DNA of 64,000 nt from NCBI RefSeq assembly GCF_004770995.1, contig NZ_RQHW01000003.1, positions 1-64,000 of the forward strand. The letters run 5' to 3'. Below are positions 1-8,881 of this stretch, one piece after another. The DNA comes from Leptospira idonii (lineage in GTDB: Bacteria > Spirochaetota > Leptospiria > Leptospirales > Leptospiraceae). The position numbers and the translations under genes are program-made. Every line of letters starts with the position of its first letter. Position 1 is the stretch's first letter. The notes beneath the pieces are model-generated. The model was not told the DNA's origin and did no database searches. It was given only the letters and a program-made list of their open reading frames with translations.

Positions 1-24
1 ATAATATTTGATTTTCTTCGACAT
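1..24 (-). CDS. 5' end of a gene leaving the window
   Basis: Only the first eight codons are visible on the minus strand (M-S-K-K-I-K-Y-Y). An ATG at 24..22 is preceded by a good ribosome binding site, AGGAG at 35..31, seven bases away. The product cannot be named from eight residues. It would lie downstream of arsS in the same direction but behind the arsS terminator, so it is probably transcribed separately. Confidence 0.5.
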
Positions 25-60
25 TTTTGTCTCCTAAAAAGGAGCTTTTTAATGTCCGTT

Positions 61-108
61 TTTTGGTAGGAACTCCAAAAATCCCCCACCCGAGTTAGGG
101 TGGAGGGG
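61..108 (-). terminator. Terminator of the arsS operon, next to a palindromic element variant
   Basis: CCACCC (86-91) pairs with GGGTGG (98-103) around a six-base loop. On the minus strand it is followed by ATTTTTG, as expected for intrinsic termination of arsS. Immediately beyond it, 61-80 is an inverted repeat, TTTTGG/CCAAAA, around TAGGAACT. That segment resembles the dispersed GTAGG-containing palindrome found elsewhere in this window. Confidence 0.55.
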
Positions 109-217
109 AGTGGCTCGTGGGCAGTCCCCCTTTCCCCTTAGCAGATTCCTTCGTTTAGGGCAATTCGGTTTGTTAGCTTCGAAAAAAAATTTCTTTTTCT
201 TTCACCTTTTTGCCAAA

Positions 218-1207
218 TCAAGCCACTTCTCCACCGCAACTAGAGCCGGCACCAGCAGTGCATCCGAAGCAGTGGTTGGCAGTGACGATGGTTCGATTCA
301 AAAAGGTTTCGTAATCGAAGTTGTCAATATGCGAAATAGGTTTTGCTTCCAATTCCAACATTTGGTTGAAATCGCAATCGTAGATTTTTCCGTCATATCC
401 TACTGAAATTTGGTGCCTACACATCAAACCCTCTAAGGTCATAGGATTGTATGCGTTCACCAAAGTTTCCATATACGTTTCAAACTTTCCTGCCCGCACC
501 AAAGCACCTAAGTATCTGTTGATGGGCATATTATTGATGCAAAATAAATTATTGAAAACAATCCCAAACTTTCTTTCTAAGTTTTCCTTAAATTCCCTTT
601 CCAACTGCTTTTGACCGGAACTTAGAAAAATTCCGACAGGATTATAAACTAAGTTTAATGTAAGTTTGGTTCCATAACCGAGCTTGTTTAATTTTTGCAA
701 TGCAGCGATGGATTTTTTAAAAACACCATCTCCTCTTTGCTGATCTGTTCGGCTTTCTGCAAAATAAGGAAGAGAAGAACAAATCTCTATTTCGTTATCC
801 GCTAAAAACTTATATAGGTAATCGTTTCCTTCCTCTTCCAAAATAGTAAGATTACAACGATCGATCACTTTTTTGCCAAGTTTTTTAGATTCTTCTACCA
901 AATAACGAAAATTAGTGTTCCCTTCGGGAGCCCCTCCAGTGATGTCCACCGTTTGGATGGATGGAAGGGACCGAATGATATTCAAACACTTATCGATCGT
1001 CTCGCGGCTCATCATCTCCTTTCGGATAGGAGAAGCATCCACATGACAATGTTTACATGCTTGATTGCACCATTTTCCCACATTGATTTGGAAAGTGGTT
1101 AATGTTAATCCGGTTAAAGGATTTTTCCCTCCGTATCCCAATCCGATTTGTTTTCCAAAGGAATCGGGATAGGCTCTAAGGACATTGATCTGTTCTTGAA
1201 TTAACAT
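218..1207 (-). CDS. arsS: Arsenosugar biosynthesis radical SAM protein ArsS
   Basis: Radical SAM enzyme of the ArsS family, thought to add the 5'-deoxyadenosyl group to methylated arsenic in arsenosugar synthesis. The 4Fe-4S motif C-x3-C-x2-C is seen as C47, C51, C54 in CNQACKHCH, followed by DITGGAPE, the usual SAM-binding strand of this family. The C-terminus has the family's hallmark C-x2-C-TAGAGSSCGG (C313, C316, C324). Here the positions are cysteine, although some homologues use selenocysteine in this tail. At 329 residues it is full length. The ATG has a GGAG site nine bases upstream. It lies 30 bases downstream of the AhpD-like gene, and the pair is the classic two-gene cassette. Function is assigned from family and context, not tested here. 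Confidence 0.9.
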   Translation of the reverse strand: MLIQEQINVLRAYPDSFGKQIGLGYGGKNPLTGLTLTTFQINVGKWCNQACKHCHVDASPIRKEMMSRETIDKCLNIIRSLPSIQTVDITGGAPEGNTNFRYLVEESKKLGKKVIDRCNLTILEEEGNDYLYKFLADNEIEICSSLPYFAESRTDQQRGDGVFKKSIAALQKLNKLGYGTKLTLNLVYNPVGIFLSSGQKQLEREFKENLERKFGIVFNNLFCINNMPINRYLGALVRAGKFETYMETLVNAYNPMTLEGLMCRHQISVGYDGKIYDCDFNQMLELEAKPISHIDNFDYETFLNRTIVTANHCFGCTAGAGSSCGGEVA

Positions 1208-1237
1208 AACTTTTTCTCCTAACCGAAAGGTCTTCTA

Positions 1238-1579
1238 TTAAATAGACAATGAATCGATTTTGTTATTCATTTGTATGCTGTGAACCAAGTTGATTCCTGC
1301 TGCCATCGCTGCGGCAACATGAACTGCTTCATTCAATTGTGCTTCATCTGCACCTTTTTCCAAACTAGTGGAAGTATAAGCATCGATACAATAAGGACAT
1401 TTTAATGCATGGGATACAGCCAAAGCAATGAGAGCCTTTTCTCTTTCACTCAAAGCTCCTTCCGCCATAACGGCACCGTAGTAAGCGAAAAATTTATCCG
1501 CCAAGTCTTTGTTAACTCTTCCAATTTGCGGAAATTTTGCAAGATCACTTGCATTGTAATAATGGTTTTTTTCACTCAT
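1238..1579 (-). CDS. AhpD-like (carboxymuconolactone decarboxylase family) partner of ArsS
   Basis: 113-residue protein of the AhpD/CMD fold. It carries the redox C-P-Y-C pair (C61, C64) inside the ALKCPYCIDAYT helix typical of alkylhydroperoxidase-like proteins. Homologues of this length are regularly encoded beside arsS and are annotated as arsenosugar-biosynthesis-associated peroxidase-like proteins; the exact role in the pathway is not established. The ATG at 1579 has AGAGGTGAG upstream. It is first in the operon with arsS and downstream of a double palindrome at 1814-1853. Confidence 0.85.
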   Translation of the reverse strand: MSEKNHYYNASDLAKFPQIGRVNKDLADKFFAYYGAVMAEGALSEREKALIALAVSHALKCPYCIDAYTSTSLEKGADEAQLNEAVHVAAAMAAGINLVHSIQMNNKIDSLSI

Positions 1580-1972
1580 ATCTCACCTCTGAAATTCAGT
1601 CGTTTTAGTTTCCTTTGCCCAATTTCTTATTCGAATCTTTTCCTTCAACGCTAAGATAACAGAAGAGATGATCGCAATATTAAATATTTTCAGACATACA
1701 AAAAATACTGTCCAAATGATACAATATTTTAGATCAATATTCGACTCAAAAAAACCGTATAACAAGGATTTTAAAATATTCTGTATGTATCCTTCCTGTC
1801 TCCCTCGCAAAGATTCTAAAGCACATGCTTTAGAAGTATCAGTTCATGAACTGGTACGACAAACCCCTTCCTTTCCCTTACAATTTTAAGAATTCAAATG
1901 TCACTTGGTTGGATTGATTTCGAATCCATCGATCGAAATCGAATGATCAGGACAGGAGACAAAGGGAGCAAT
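1580..1972. other. Divergent intergenic region between the arsS operon and an SBBP lipoprotein gene
   Basis: About 390 bases, AT-rich on the arsS-operon side. It contains two perfect adjacent palindromes (1814-1835 and 1840-1853). No gene is convincingly supported: a 75-codon minus-strand frame (1810-1583) beginning with TTG lacks a ribosome binding site and has base use unlike its neighbours. Promoters for both flanking genes must lie here, but no clear -35/-10 pair stands out. Confidence 0.5.
1814..1853. promoter_or_regulatory. Tandem palindromes, candidate operator of the arsS operon
   Basis: First palindrome: TTCTAAAGCA-CA-TGCTTTAGAA (1814-1835, ten-base arms, no mismatch). Second: CAGTTCATGAACTG (1840-1853, seven-base arms, no spacer). 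Their centres are 22 bases apart, about two helical turns, so dimers bound at both would face the same side of the DNA. Neither is followed by a T-tract, so a terminator is unlikely. The regulator is unknown, and the site could serve either divergent gene. Confidence 0.5.
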
Positions 1973-3361
1973 ATGACAAAATTCAGCCAAATCACACGAA
2001 TCATAAGTTTATACCTTCTAGGCGTATTCTTTTCTTTCTCATGCAAATCCTCTTCGGACAAACTCGATCCTATTTTAGCTATCGGTTTATTTTTAAGCAC
2101 ACAGGTAGGAGCTTCTGGGATCGTTCAAATCGACAATACGGGCACCAAAGAATGGACCAAACTTTTAGGAGTAACAGGACAAGCTACTTTGTCATCTGCC
2201 ATTGCCAGTGATTCTTCTGGAAATATATATACTTCCGGTAATACGGCGGGTAATTTAGACGGGCAAACTAAAACAGGATCGCAAGATATGTTTGTAGCCA
2301 AATACGACAACAACGGTAATAAACAATGGGTTCGTCTTTTGGGAGCGGCAAGTGCTTCCTCCTTAGGAAAAGGAATTACCGTTGATTCTTCGGGGAATGC
2401 ATATATTTCCGGTTATACGACAGGAAACATGGACGGACAAACTAAAACAGGAACAAACGATTTGTTCGTAGTCAAATACGATAGCAGCGGAAATAAACAA
2501 TGGACTCGTCTCTTAGGAGTCACTGGAGTAAACACACAAGCTTTGGCAATTACAAGTGATTCTTCTGGAAATATATATGCTTCTGGTTATACGGAAGGCA
2601 ATTTAGACGGACAAACTAAAACGGGAGCTAGCGATTTGTTCGTAGTCAAATACGATAGCAACGGCAATAAACAATGGACTAAGCTGGTAGGGGTGACTGG
2701 CGGCGGTGCCCTTACTAGGGCCATTACAAGCGATCGTTCAGGGAATTTGTATCTCACCGGAGAAACGAATGGCAATTTAGGCGGGCAAACCAAAACAGGA
2801 TCGCAAGATATGTTCGCGATCAAATTAGGCGGCGACGGCAATGTACAATGGACTCAACTTTTAGGAGGAAATGCAAGTGCAACAACCCAAGGATTAGGAA
2901 TTACAAGAGATCTTTCAAATAACGTATATATTACGGGGATTACCACTAACAGTTTGGACGGACAGACTGTTACAGGAGGAAAGGATCTATTCGTTGTTAA
3001 ATATGACACCAACGGAAACAAACAATGGACCAAACTGACGGGCATAACCGGAGGACATTTTACGGAAGGATTCGCAATCACAAGTGATAATTACGGGAAT
3101 TCGTACGCGGCAGGAAGCACTACAGGCAATTTAGACGGACAATCCGGTTCTGGAGGTAAAGACCTAGTAGTTATTAAATACGATACCAACGGCAGTAAAC
3201 AATGGACCCGCCTTTTAGGAGTGTCCGGTTCAGCCTCAATCATCTACGGAATCGTCAGTGATATTTTTGGAAATTTATATGCCACAGGGGAAACATCCGG
3301 CAATTTAGATGGAGTTACAAAAACCGGCGGACAAGATGCATTCTTAATCAAATACAAATAA
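1973..3361 (+). CDS. SBBP-repeat (beta-propeller) lipoprotein
   Basis: 462-residue secreted lipoprotein. An N-terminal signal ends in F-S-F-S-C (C24), a permissive spirochaetal lipobox. The rest is seven tandem repeats of about 55-60 residues, each starting near KQWT(R/K)LLG and containing SGNIYxSGxTxGNLDGQTKTG and D(L/M)FVVKYD. This is the SBBP pattern thought to form a beta-propeller. The repeats are also visible in the DNA and could recombine. An in-frame ATG at 1898 exists, but the ATG at 1973 has GGGAG upstream and gives a proper signal peptide. Related proteins occur in many Leptospira; the ligand is unknown. Confidence 0.85.
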   Translation: MTKFSQITRIISLYLLGVFFSFSCKSSSDKLDPILAIGLFLSTQVGASGIVQIDNTGTKEWTKLLGVTGQATLSSAIASDSSGNIYTSGNTAGNLDGQTKTGSQDMFVAKYDNNGNKQWVRLLGAASASSLGKGITVDSSGNAYISGYTTGNMDGQTKTGTNDLFVVKYDSSGNKQWTRLLGVTGVNTQALAITSDSSGNIYASGYTEGNLDGQTKTGASDLFVVKYDSNGNKQWTKLVGVTGGGALTRAITSDRSGNLYLTGETNGNLGGQTKTGSQDMFAIKLGGDGNVQWTQLLGGNASATTQGLGITRDLSNNVYITGITTNSLDGQTVTGGKDLFVVKYDTNGNKQWTKLTGITGGHFTEGFAITSDNYGNSYAAGSTTGNLDGQSGSGGKDLVVIKYDTNGSKQWTRLLGVSGSASIIYGIVSDIFGNLYATGETSGNLDGVTKTGGQDAFLIKYK

Positions 3362-3369
3362 ATAAGGTA

Positions 3370-3397
3370 TCCTCCTCTCGTTGTTTCGAGGGGAGGA
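3370..3397. terminator. Shared terminator between convergent genes
   Basis: CCTCCTCTCG (3371-3380) pairs with CGAGGGGAGG (3387-3396) with one wobble pair around TTGTTT. It lies between the SBBP lipoprotein gene and the convergent efflux channel gene. The T-rich tail (ATTTTGTT) is on the plus side, so it mainly serves the lipoprotein gene. Confidence 0.6.
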
Positions 3398-3411
3398 AAG
3401 ATTTTGTTCCA

Positions 3412-4902
3412 TCAGTTCGATTGTGTTTTGAATTCAGCTTTTTCCTCAGGTATTCGAGGAATCTCTCCTATGGCCACACCCAAAGCGATACGGTTTAACA
3501 ATCGTTGGTAGTGAACCTTTTTAAAAGTAATCTCAGCATTCAAGGTACTCAACCGGGTGGCAATCACATCCACCCAACTGGTTCGTCCGATCCGATAGCC
3601 GGACTCCTGACTCGCAAGAGTGTCTTTGGCGTATTGGTATGCCTTTTCATAAATGGAATACATCTTTTCGGAATTCTGCAAACTTTGGGTCGCATTTTGA
3701 ATTTCTTGAATTGCCGCCCTTCTCGTCTGGGAAGCCGTCAACTTCGCCTGTTTGGTGGCAGATTCCGCAGCCTGTAGATCTGCGATTTGAGTCAAAGGAG
3801 TCAAAGGCATGGTGATAGCCAACTGAGCGACAACATCCTTGTTTCTCGCCTGGCCGGCAGTAGGAAACGTATAATATGTGTTTACTGCGACATTAGGAGC
3901 AAATCCGAACATAGCTTTGCTTTCATTCGCTTTCGCAACTTCAATGCTTTTTTCCGTAGAGATGACATCGTATCGTTTCGCTAAAAATTCATCCGCCTTT
4001 CCGGAGTTAATCGAATCCAAATTTTCGGAAAAAGAAGCAAGTTTGATTTTCGATTCTGCTCCGATCATGGTTGATAGAGTAATTTTAACTTGTTCCAATT
4101 GGAATTGAGTGTCTTCCAAAACGGCTTGCGCATTGGCAAGGCTCGTTTCCGCATTGAGAAGTTCGGAACGCATGATTCTTCCCAAGGAATACAATCTTTT
4201 TCTTTCTTTCACTGACTCAGCATTCACTTCCAAAGCTTCTTTCGCATACTTCAAACTCTCTTCCAATTGCAGCACATTGAAGTATCCTTGCGCTAATTCT
4301 AAGTACATTCTGCCCGCTTCGAATTTAGCTTCCATCCTTCTTTGATCCGCAAGACTTCTGTATGCCTTATAATCTTGGTAAGCAGTGAGTCCCCCCGTAA
4401 TCGGAAAACTGAGAAGAAGACGAGAACCGGCTCCCACGGTTGGAGGCAAAGAAGATGTTGTCGTTGTAGGAACCAAAGAAAGATAATTCCCGCTTTCGAC
4501 TGCCTGATATGTTTTATAGTTATCGATTAAACTCGGTTCGTTGGTATGTCCTGGAATGGAATAAAACTTATTGTAAACGTAGGATAAAGTAGGAAGAAAA
4601 CCGGCAAAAGCCCGATCCTTCCCGGCTAATGCCTGATTCGTGGCCTCTTCTTTCAGTGCGATCCTTTCCGTTCTTTCCACTGCCAACACGAACAAATCGT
4701 CCAAAGAAAGAGCTTCTTTGCCGAGAGCCTTTTCCAAATCTTTCGTGGTCACACCGGTGATTTTTTTCAAACTTTCTTCAACAACACCGTCGCTCAGTTT
4801 CACCTCCGGAGAGGACGAACAAGTTTGGAAAATCAGTGAAAACAAAAAGACGATAAAATGAAATTTCAAAAAGATTTTGGTTTTGGATCGGGACACATTC
4901 AT
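3412..4902 (-). CDS. TolC/NodT-family outer-membrane efflux lipoprotein
   Basis: 496-residue outer-membrane factor predicted to give an RND pump its exit duct. The N-terminus is a lipoprotein signal ending in L-I-F-Q-T-C (C28). The remainder shows the two-fold repeated helix pattern of the OEP family, with long alanine-rich coiled coils (YFNVLQLEESLKYAKEAL; ATQSLQNSEKMYSIYEKA). The start chosen is the ATG at 4902, which overlaps the stop of the upstream pump gene as ATGA, a sign of translational coupling. An upstream extension of the frame lies wholly inside the pump gene and is rejected. Confidence 0.88.
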   Translation of the reverse strand: MNVSRSKTKIFLKFHFIVFLFSLIFQTCSSSPEVKLSDGVVEESLKKITGVTTKDLEKALGKEALSLDDLFVLAVERTERIALKEEATNQALAGKDRAFAGFLPTLSYVYNKFYSIPGHTNEPSLIDNYKTYQAVESGNYLSLVPTTTTSSLPPTVGAGSRLLLSFPITGGLTAYQDYKAYRSLADQRRMEAKFEAGRMYLELAQGYFNVLQLEESLKYAKEALEVNAESVKERKRLYSLGRIMRSELLNAETSLANAQAVLEDTQFQLEQVKITLSTMIGAESKIKLASFSENLDSINSGKADEFLAKRYDVISTEKSIEVAKANESKAMFGFAPNVAVNTYYTFPTAGQARNKDVVAQLAITMPLTPLTQIADLQAAESATKQAKLTASQTRRAAIQEIQNATQSLQNSEKMYSIYEKAYQYAKDTLASQESGYRIGRTSWVDVIATRLSTLNAEITFKKVHYQRLLNRIALGVAIGEIPRIPEEKAEFKTQSN

Positions 4903-7900
4903 TTTTCTTTTTCCATCAGATAATAGGCGGCGGGAACGACAACAAATGTCACCAAAGTAGAAAGAATGAGTCCCCCCAAAATGGTGACTGCCATCGGCAC
5001 TCTCGTTTCCGCACCTGGCCCGAGGGCGAGTGCGGGAGGAATGGCGGCGGCGATGGATGCAAAAGAAGTCATAAGAACGGGCCGCAATCGAACAGGGCAT
5101 CCTTCTCGAATTGCATCCGTTACATTCCTTCCTTGCGTCCTCACATGGTTCACAAACTCAACAAGCAAAATCGAATTTTTTTTCACAAGACCTAGAAGCA
5201 TAATCAAACCGATAAAACTGTACATATTGAAGGACTGACCGGTGATAAACAAAGCGATCAATGCCCCGGAAAAACTGAAAGGCATGGATAAAAGAACATA
5301 CAAAGGTTGTTTCAAACTGTCGAACTGACTTGCTAAGATCATATAAGAAACGACGATTCCCATCACCAAAGCGAATAGAAGTCCGTTCGTCGATTCGTTC
5401 GCAGTTTTGGCGGAACCGGAAACCTGAACGGAGTAACCTTCAGGTAACATTCCTTTTGCGATTTGAAGCGATTTTTCCATACTCACATTCTGACCCATTT
5501 TTACGGGAGGATTTCCGAAAACCTTAATGGCACGATCCCGATTTACTCTTGTTATGCTCTTCAAAGTTTTTTTCGTCTCCAGAATGAGGATGTCTTTCAA
5601 CCTTACGAATTCTCCGTAAACATTCCGAACCTTTATATTCGGAATCACATCCGCACTTCCTCCCTGGTCTTTATTGATTTTAACTCGAATGTCGTAACTT
5701 CTTCCGTTTTCCGTAAAACGACTTACTTTTTTTCCACCCATCAAAGGACCGATCGTATTTCCGATATTGGCCATACTCACTCCCCTTGCCGCAGCGGCTT
5801 CCCGGTCAGGTAAGATTCTCAGCTCTTCCTGACCCAGTACATAGTCCGTGTCGATATCCTGCAGAACTCCTTCCTCTTCCAACTTTTCCCGAATGCGGTC
5901 GGAAGCATCTGCTAAAATATCCCAATTCGGACCGGTTAATACGAGTTCAACGGGATATCCTCTTCCTGCACTGAATCCTCTTTGGGAAATATCTATGATC
6001 GAGAATTTAGCTTCGGGAACGATACCTTTCAGATCTTTTCTTAAATCGGCAAACACTTCCGCCTGAGTGATTTCCTTTCCTGTGGCTTGCCGGATGGGTC
6101 GTTTTCCCATTTCCTTGATGGAAACGAAAAACATAGCCCCGTTCGATTCAGTTCCGTCGAAACCTCCCACCGTTCCCATATATTTTTCAATCTCTGGGCG
6201 GGTCATAAGATAGGATTCCACCTTTTTCATAGCATCGTTCGTTGCAAAAATGGAAGCACTGACAGGCATCTTTGCCCGCAGAACGAAACGACCCAAATCT
6301 TGAGGTGGAATGAATTCTTTTTTCAAACCGAAAAAGAACGCCAAAGAAAACACGAATATGGAAGTGGAAAGTAAAAGAATGGATTTCGGATAACGAATCA
6401 CATATTCCAAAACCATAGAATAAAGGGATTCTGATTTTCGAAGGAATCTTTCCACCAAAGGATCTAACACCTTAAAGACGGAAAACGGAGCTAAAATGCG
6501 AAGTGCCAGATCTTTCCAAGGGGATTTTTTTTCTTCGACAGGTTTCTCTTTATACCTAGAAGCTCTCATAGGAGTGAAACTAAGGGCTTCAAACAAAGAT
6601 AAGGCGACAGCCACAGCGACAGTAATTCCGAATTCAAGAAAGTATCTTCCTATGACTCCCGACATAAAGGCAACCGGAAGAAAGATAGCGATGATGGCCA
6701 AGGTGGCAGCTAACGCAGCAAAACGAATTTCGGATGCACCTTCCAAAGCGGCATCGTACCAGGTTTTTCCCATTTCCCTATGCCTGCTGATATTCTCCAA
6801 AACCATAATGGCATCGTCCACGACGATCCCGACTGCCAAGGATAAACCCAATAGAGTGAAGGTATTTAAGGTGAATCCTGCCGCATAAAGAACAAGAAAA
6901 GTTCCGATGATGGAAGTAGGAATGGCTAACAATACATTGGCGGTGCTCCCCCAACTTCCCAAAAACAATCTACATACGAATCCGGTAAGAAGGATGGAAA
7001 GAAAAAGAGTGAACATCAACTCGTCCACGGATTCCTTGATAAAAGTGGTATTGTCATTCGCAATGGAAAGATTATAACCGTTCGGCAAAGAAGGTCTTAA
7101 CTCCTCCATTTTTTGTTTCACTTTGTCCGCAACTTCTACTGCATCCGTGCCTTTGATCTTTTTGATCCCCAAACCCACGGAAGGAGTCTGATTGAACCTT
7201 CCTATTTTTTTGATTTCATCTAATCCATCTTCTACGGTTGCGACTTCTTTCAATTTTACGGGACGGAACATGGCCGCACCGCTTCTGGAATTGATGTAAA
7301 TCTCTGAAAGTTGGTCAACCGTGGGAACGTCTCCTACCGCTCGGAGTGAAATTTCATTCTTTTGATTCTGAAGTTTTCCGGAAGGAACTTCTATGTTTTG
7401 TTCCTGAAGAGTATTCGTAATATCATCTACGGTAAGTTCTGCTCTGGCCAAACGGATAGGATCCAAATATACGTTGATTACCCTTTCTACGAATCCTCCT
7501 AAGATGATCTCTCCTACTCCCGGTATCTCTTGGAATTTATCCTTCAAAACAGATTTCACATAAATCATCTTCTCCTGTTCCGTTTTTCCTTCCACGGTCA
7601 AAGCCACCCAAATGATGGGGTTATCGTCCGGATTGGATTTCAAAAGGATAGGAGGTTCGAGAGCGAGAGGAAGTTTGTTCTGAACTTGGGCGATTTTAGT
7701 CTGGATTTCCTGAAGCGCCACATCCACATCTCGATCTAACTCAAGTTCAACGGTGATTGTGGCGGAGCTATCCGTAGATGTGGAACGGACTTCCGCAATC
7801 CCTTCCACTGTGAGAAGAACTTCTTCGATAGGATCGACCACATCCGTCTCCATAACGGATGCATTGGCTCCTTGCAGAGTCAGAACGATATTGACAACGG

Positions 7901-8027
7901 GAAAATCCACATTGGGCATCTGAGACAATCCCAAACGGGAAAGTCCGATGCAGCCGAGCAGGATGATTCCGATCATCATCATCCACGAAAAAACAGGGTT
8001 ACGGATGGAAACTTCGGATAATTGCAA
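4899..8027 (-). CDS. RND-family multidrug efflux transporter (AcrB/HAE1 type)
   Basis: 1042-residue inner-membrane proton-driven exporter, usual length for the family. TM1 is near residues 12-32. A large periplasmic domain follows, then the TM4 motif GIVVDDAIMVLEN with the proton-relay aspartates D404 and D405, and a second half with the same plan. The start is TTG with GAGG just upstream. It is coupled to the downstream outer-membrane channel gene, but no membrane-fusion protein gene lies next to it: 74 bases upstream is an enoyl-CoA hydratase. The adaptor must be encoded elsewhere or be dispensable. Substrate unknown. Confidence 0.9.
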   Translation of the reverse strand: MQLSEVSIRNPVFSWMMMIGIILLGCIGLSRLGLSQMPNVDFPVVNIVLTLQGANASVMETDVVDPIEEVLLTVEGIAEVRSTSTDSSATITVELELDRDVDVALQEIQTKIAQVQNKLPLALEPPILLKSNPDDNPIIWVALTVEGKTEQEKMIYVKSVLKDKFQEIPGVGEIILGGFVERVINVYLDPIRLARAELTVDDITNTLQEQNIEVPSGKLQNQKNEISLRAVGDVPTVDQLSEIYINSRSGAAMFRPVKLKEVATVEDGLDEIKKIGRFNQTPSVGLGIKKIKGTDAVEVADKVKQKMEELRPSLPNGYNLSIANDNTTFIKESVDELMFTLFLSILLTGFVCRLFLGSWGSTANVLLAIPTSIIGTFLVLYAAGFTLNTFTLLGLSLAVGIVVDDAIMVLENISRHREMGKTWYDAALEGASEIRFAALAATLAIIAIFLPVAFMSGVIGRYFLEFGITVAVAVALSLFEALSFTPMRASRYKEKPVEEKKSPWKDLALRILAPFSVFKVLDPLVERFLRKSESLYSMVLEYVIRYPKSILLLSTSIFVFSLAFFFGLKKEFIPPQDLGRFVLRAKMPVSASIFATNDAMKKVESYLMTRPEIEKYMGTVGGFDGTESNGAMFFVSIKEMGKRPIRQATGKEITQAEVFADLRKDLKGIVPEAKFSIIDISQRGFSAGRGYPVELVLTGPNWDILADASDRIREKLEEEGVLQDIDTDYVLGQEELRILPDREAAAARGVSMANIGNTIGPLMGGKKVSRFTENGRSYDIRVKINKDQGGSADVIPNIKVRNVYGEFVRLKDILILETKKTLKSITRVNRDRAIKVFGNPPVKMGQNVSMEKSLQIAKGMLPEGYSVQVSGSAKTANESTNGLLFALVMGIVVSYMILASQFDSLKQPLYVLLSMPFSFSGALIALFITGQSFNMYSFIGLIMLLGLVKKNSILLVEFVNHVRTQGRNVTDAIREGCPVRLRPVLMTSFASIAAAIPPALALGPGAETRVPMAVTILGGLILSTLVTFVVVPAAYYLMEKEK

Positions 8028-8101
8028 ATGACCTCATGGGCGGTTCACCCACTGTCAATTAGACCCAAGAAAAAGGGTCAGGGTTCCCGGGGAAGTACCG
8101 C

Positions 8102-8881
8102 CTAAGTCGAAAAATTAGGTCTTCTCTTTTCGATCAAAGATAAAAACCCTTCCTGCCCATCGGGAGAAAGGATGGTTCTGGTAAAACACTCCACATCCGA
8201 AGCAAAAACATGTTGTTCCGTAGATCTATAATGTTCTCGAAGAGCCGTTTTCATCCCTCTTGCGGAGTTATACGTAAGTTTCGAAAGAGTTTTAGCAAGT
8301 TTCATTCCTTCGCTAAACAAGGATTCTGCGGAAAAAAGTTCATCCACAAGTCCGATCTCTTTGGCATCCGGACCCTTTAATTGTTTTCCAGTGTACAAAA
8401 GATCTCTGGATGCGGAAACACCCACTAAATCTTTCAAAACCATAGTAGGAAAAGAAGGAAAGTTGAGACCGACGATCGCTTCCGAAAAACCGATACGGGC
8501 ACCTTTGTCCACCATATAACGGTAGTCAGAGAATAGAGCGAATACCGCACCTGCTGCCATACAATGTCCGTTGAGAAGAGCGATTGTAGGAACAGGGAAA
8601 TGGAAGTAAACTCCTGCCGCACGAAGGATCAATGTGACCGCTTCTCGAACTTCCGCTTCCGTTTTTCCATACATCAAACTGGGTTCGATCCCGTTGGAAA
8701 AAAACTGAGTCTGAGCGGAAGTGAAAAGCAGAGCCTTTATTTTTTCGCTCTTTGCATGTTTCAGAAGCAATTGTTCAAAACCGGCAAAGGCTTCGAAGTT
8801 GAATGTGTTTTTTTCATTGGATTGCATCTTGATTTCCAAGATGCAATCGTCATGAATGATTTCAGCGAAAGGAGCAGTCAT
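8102..8881 (-). CDS. Enoyl-CoA hydratase/isomerase family protein
   Basis: 259-residue crotonase-fold protein. Core segments are the oxyanion-hole region FSNGIEPSLM and the LLNGHCMAAGAVFALFSDYRYM block, followed by IGFSEAIVGL. In the second motif a canonical catalytic Glu is not obvious, so isomerase or another crotonase activity is as likely as hydration. It shares the A of TAATG with the acyl-CoA ligase gene upstream, so the two are translationally coupled and probably act on the same CoA-activated fatty acids. The downstream end (8089-8102) includes a GGGGAAGTACCGCC variant of the dispersed palindrome. Confidence 0.82.
   Translation of the reverse strand: MTAPFAEIIHDDCILEIKMQSNEKNTFNFEAFAGFEQLLLKHAKSEKIKALLFTSAQTQFFSNGIEPSLMYGKTEAEVREAVTLILRAAGVYFHFPVPTIALLNGHCMAAGAVFALFSDYRYMVDKGARIGFSEAIVGLNFPSFPTMVLKDLVGVSASRDLLYTGKQLKGPDAKEIGLVDELFSAESLFSEGMKLAKTLSKLTYNSARGMKTALREHYRSTEQHVFASDVECFTRTILSPDGQEGFLSLIEKRRPNFST

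Noticed and set aside
1583..1810. 75-codon minus-strand frame with a hydrophobic stretch before the arsS operon
   Set aside because: TTG start without ribosome site, AT-rich composition unlike neighbours; hydrophobicity follows from the T-rich strand.
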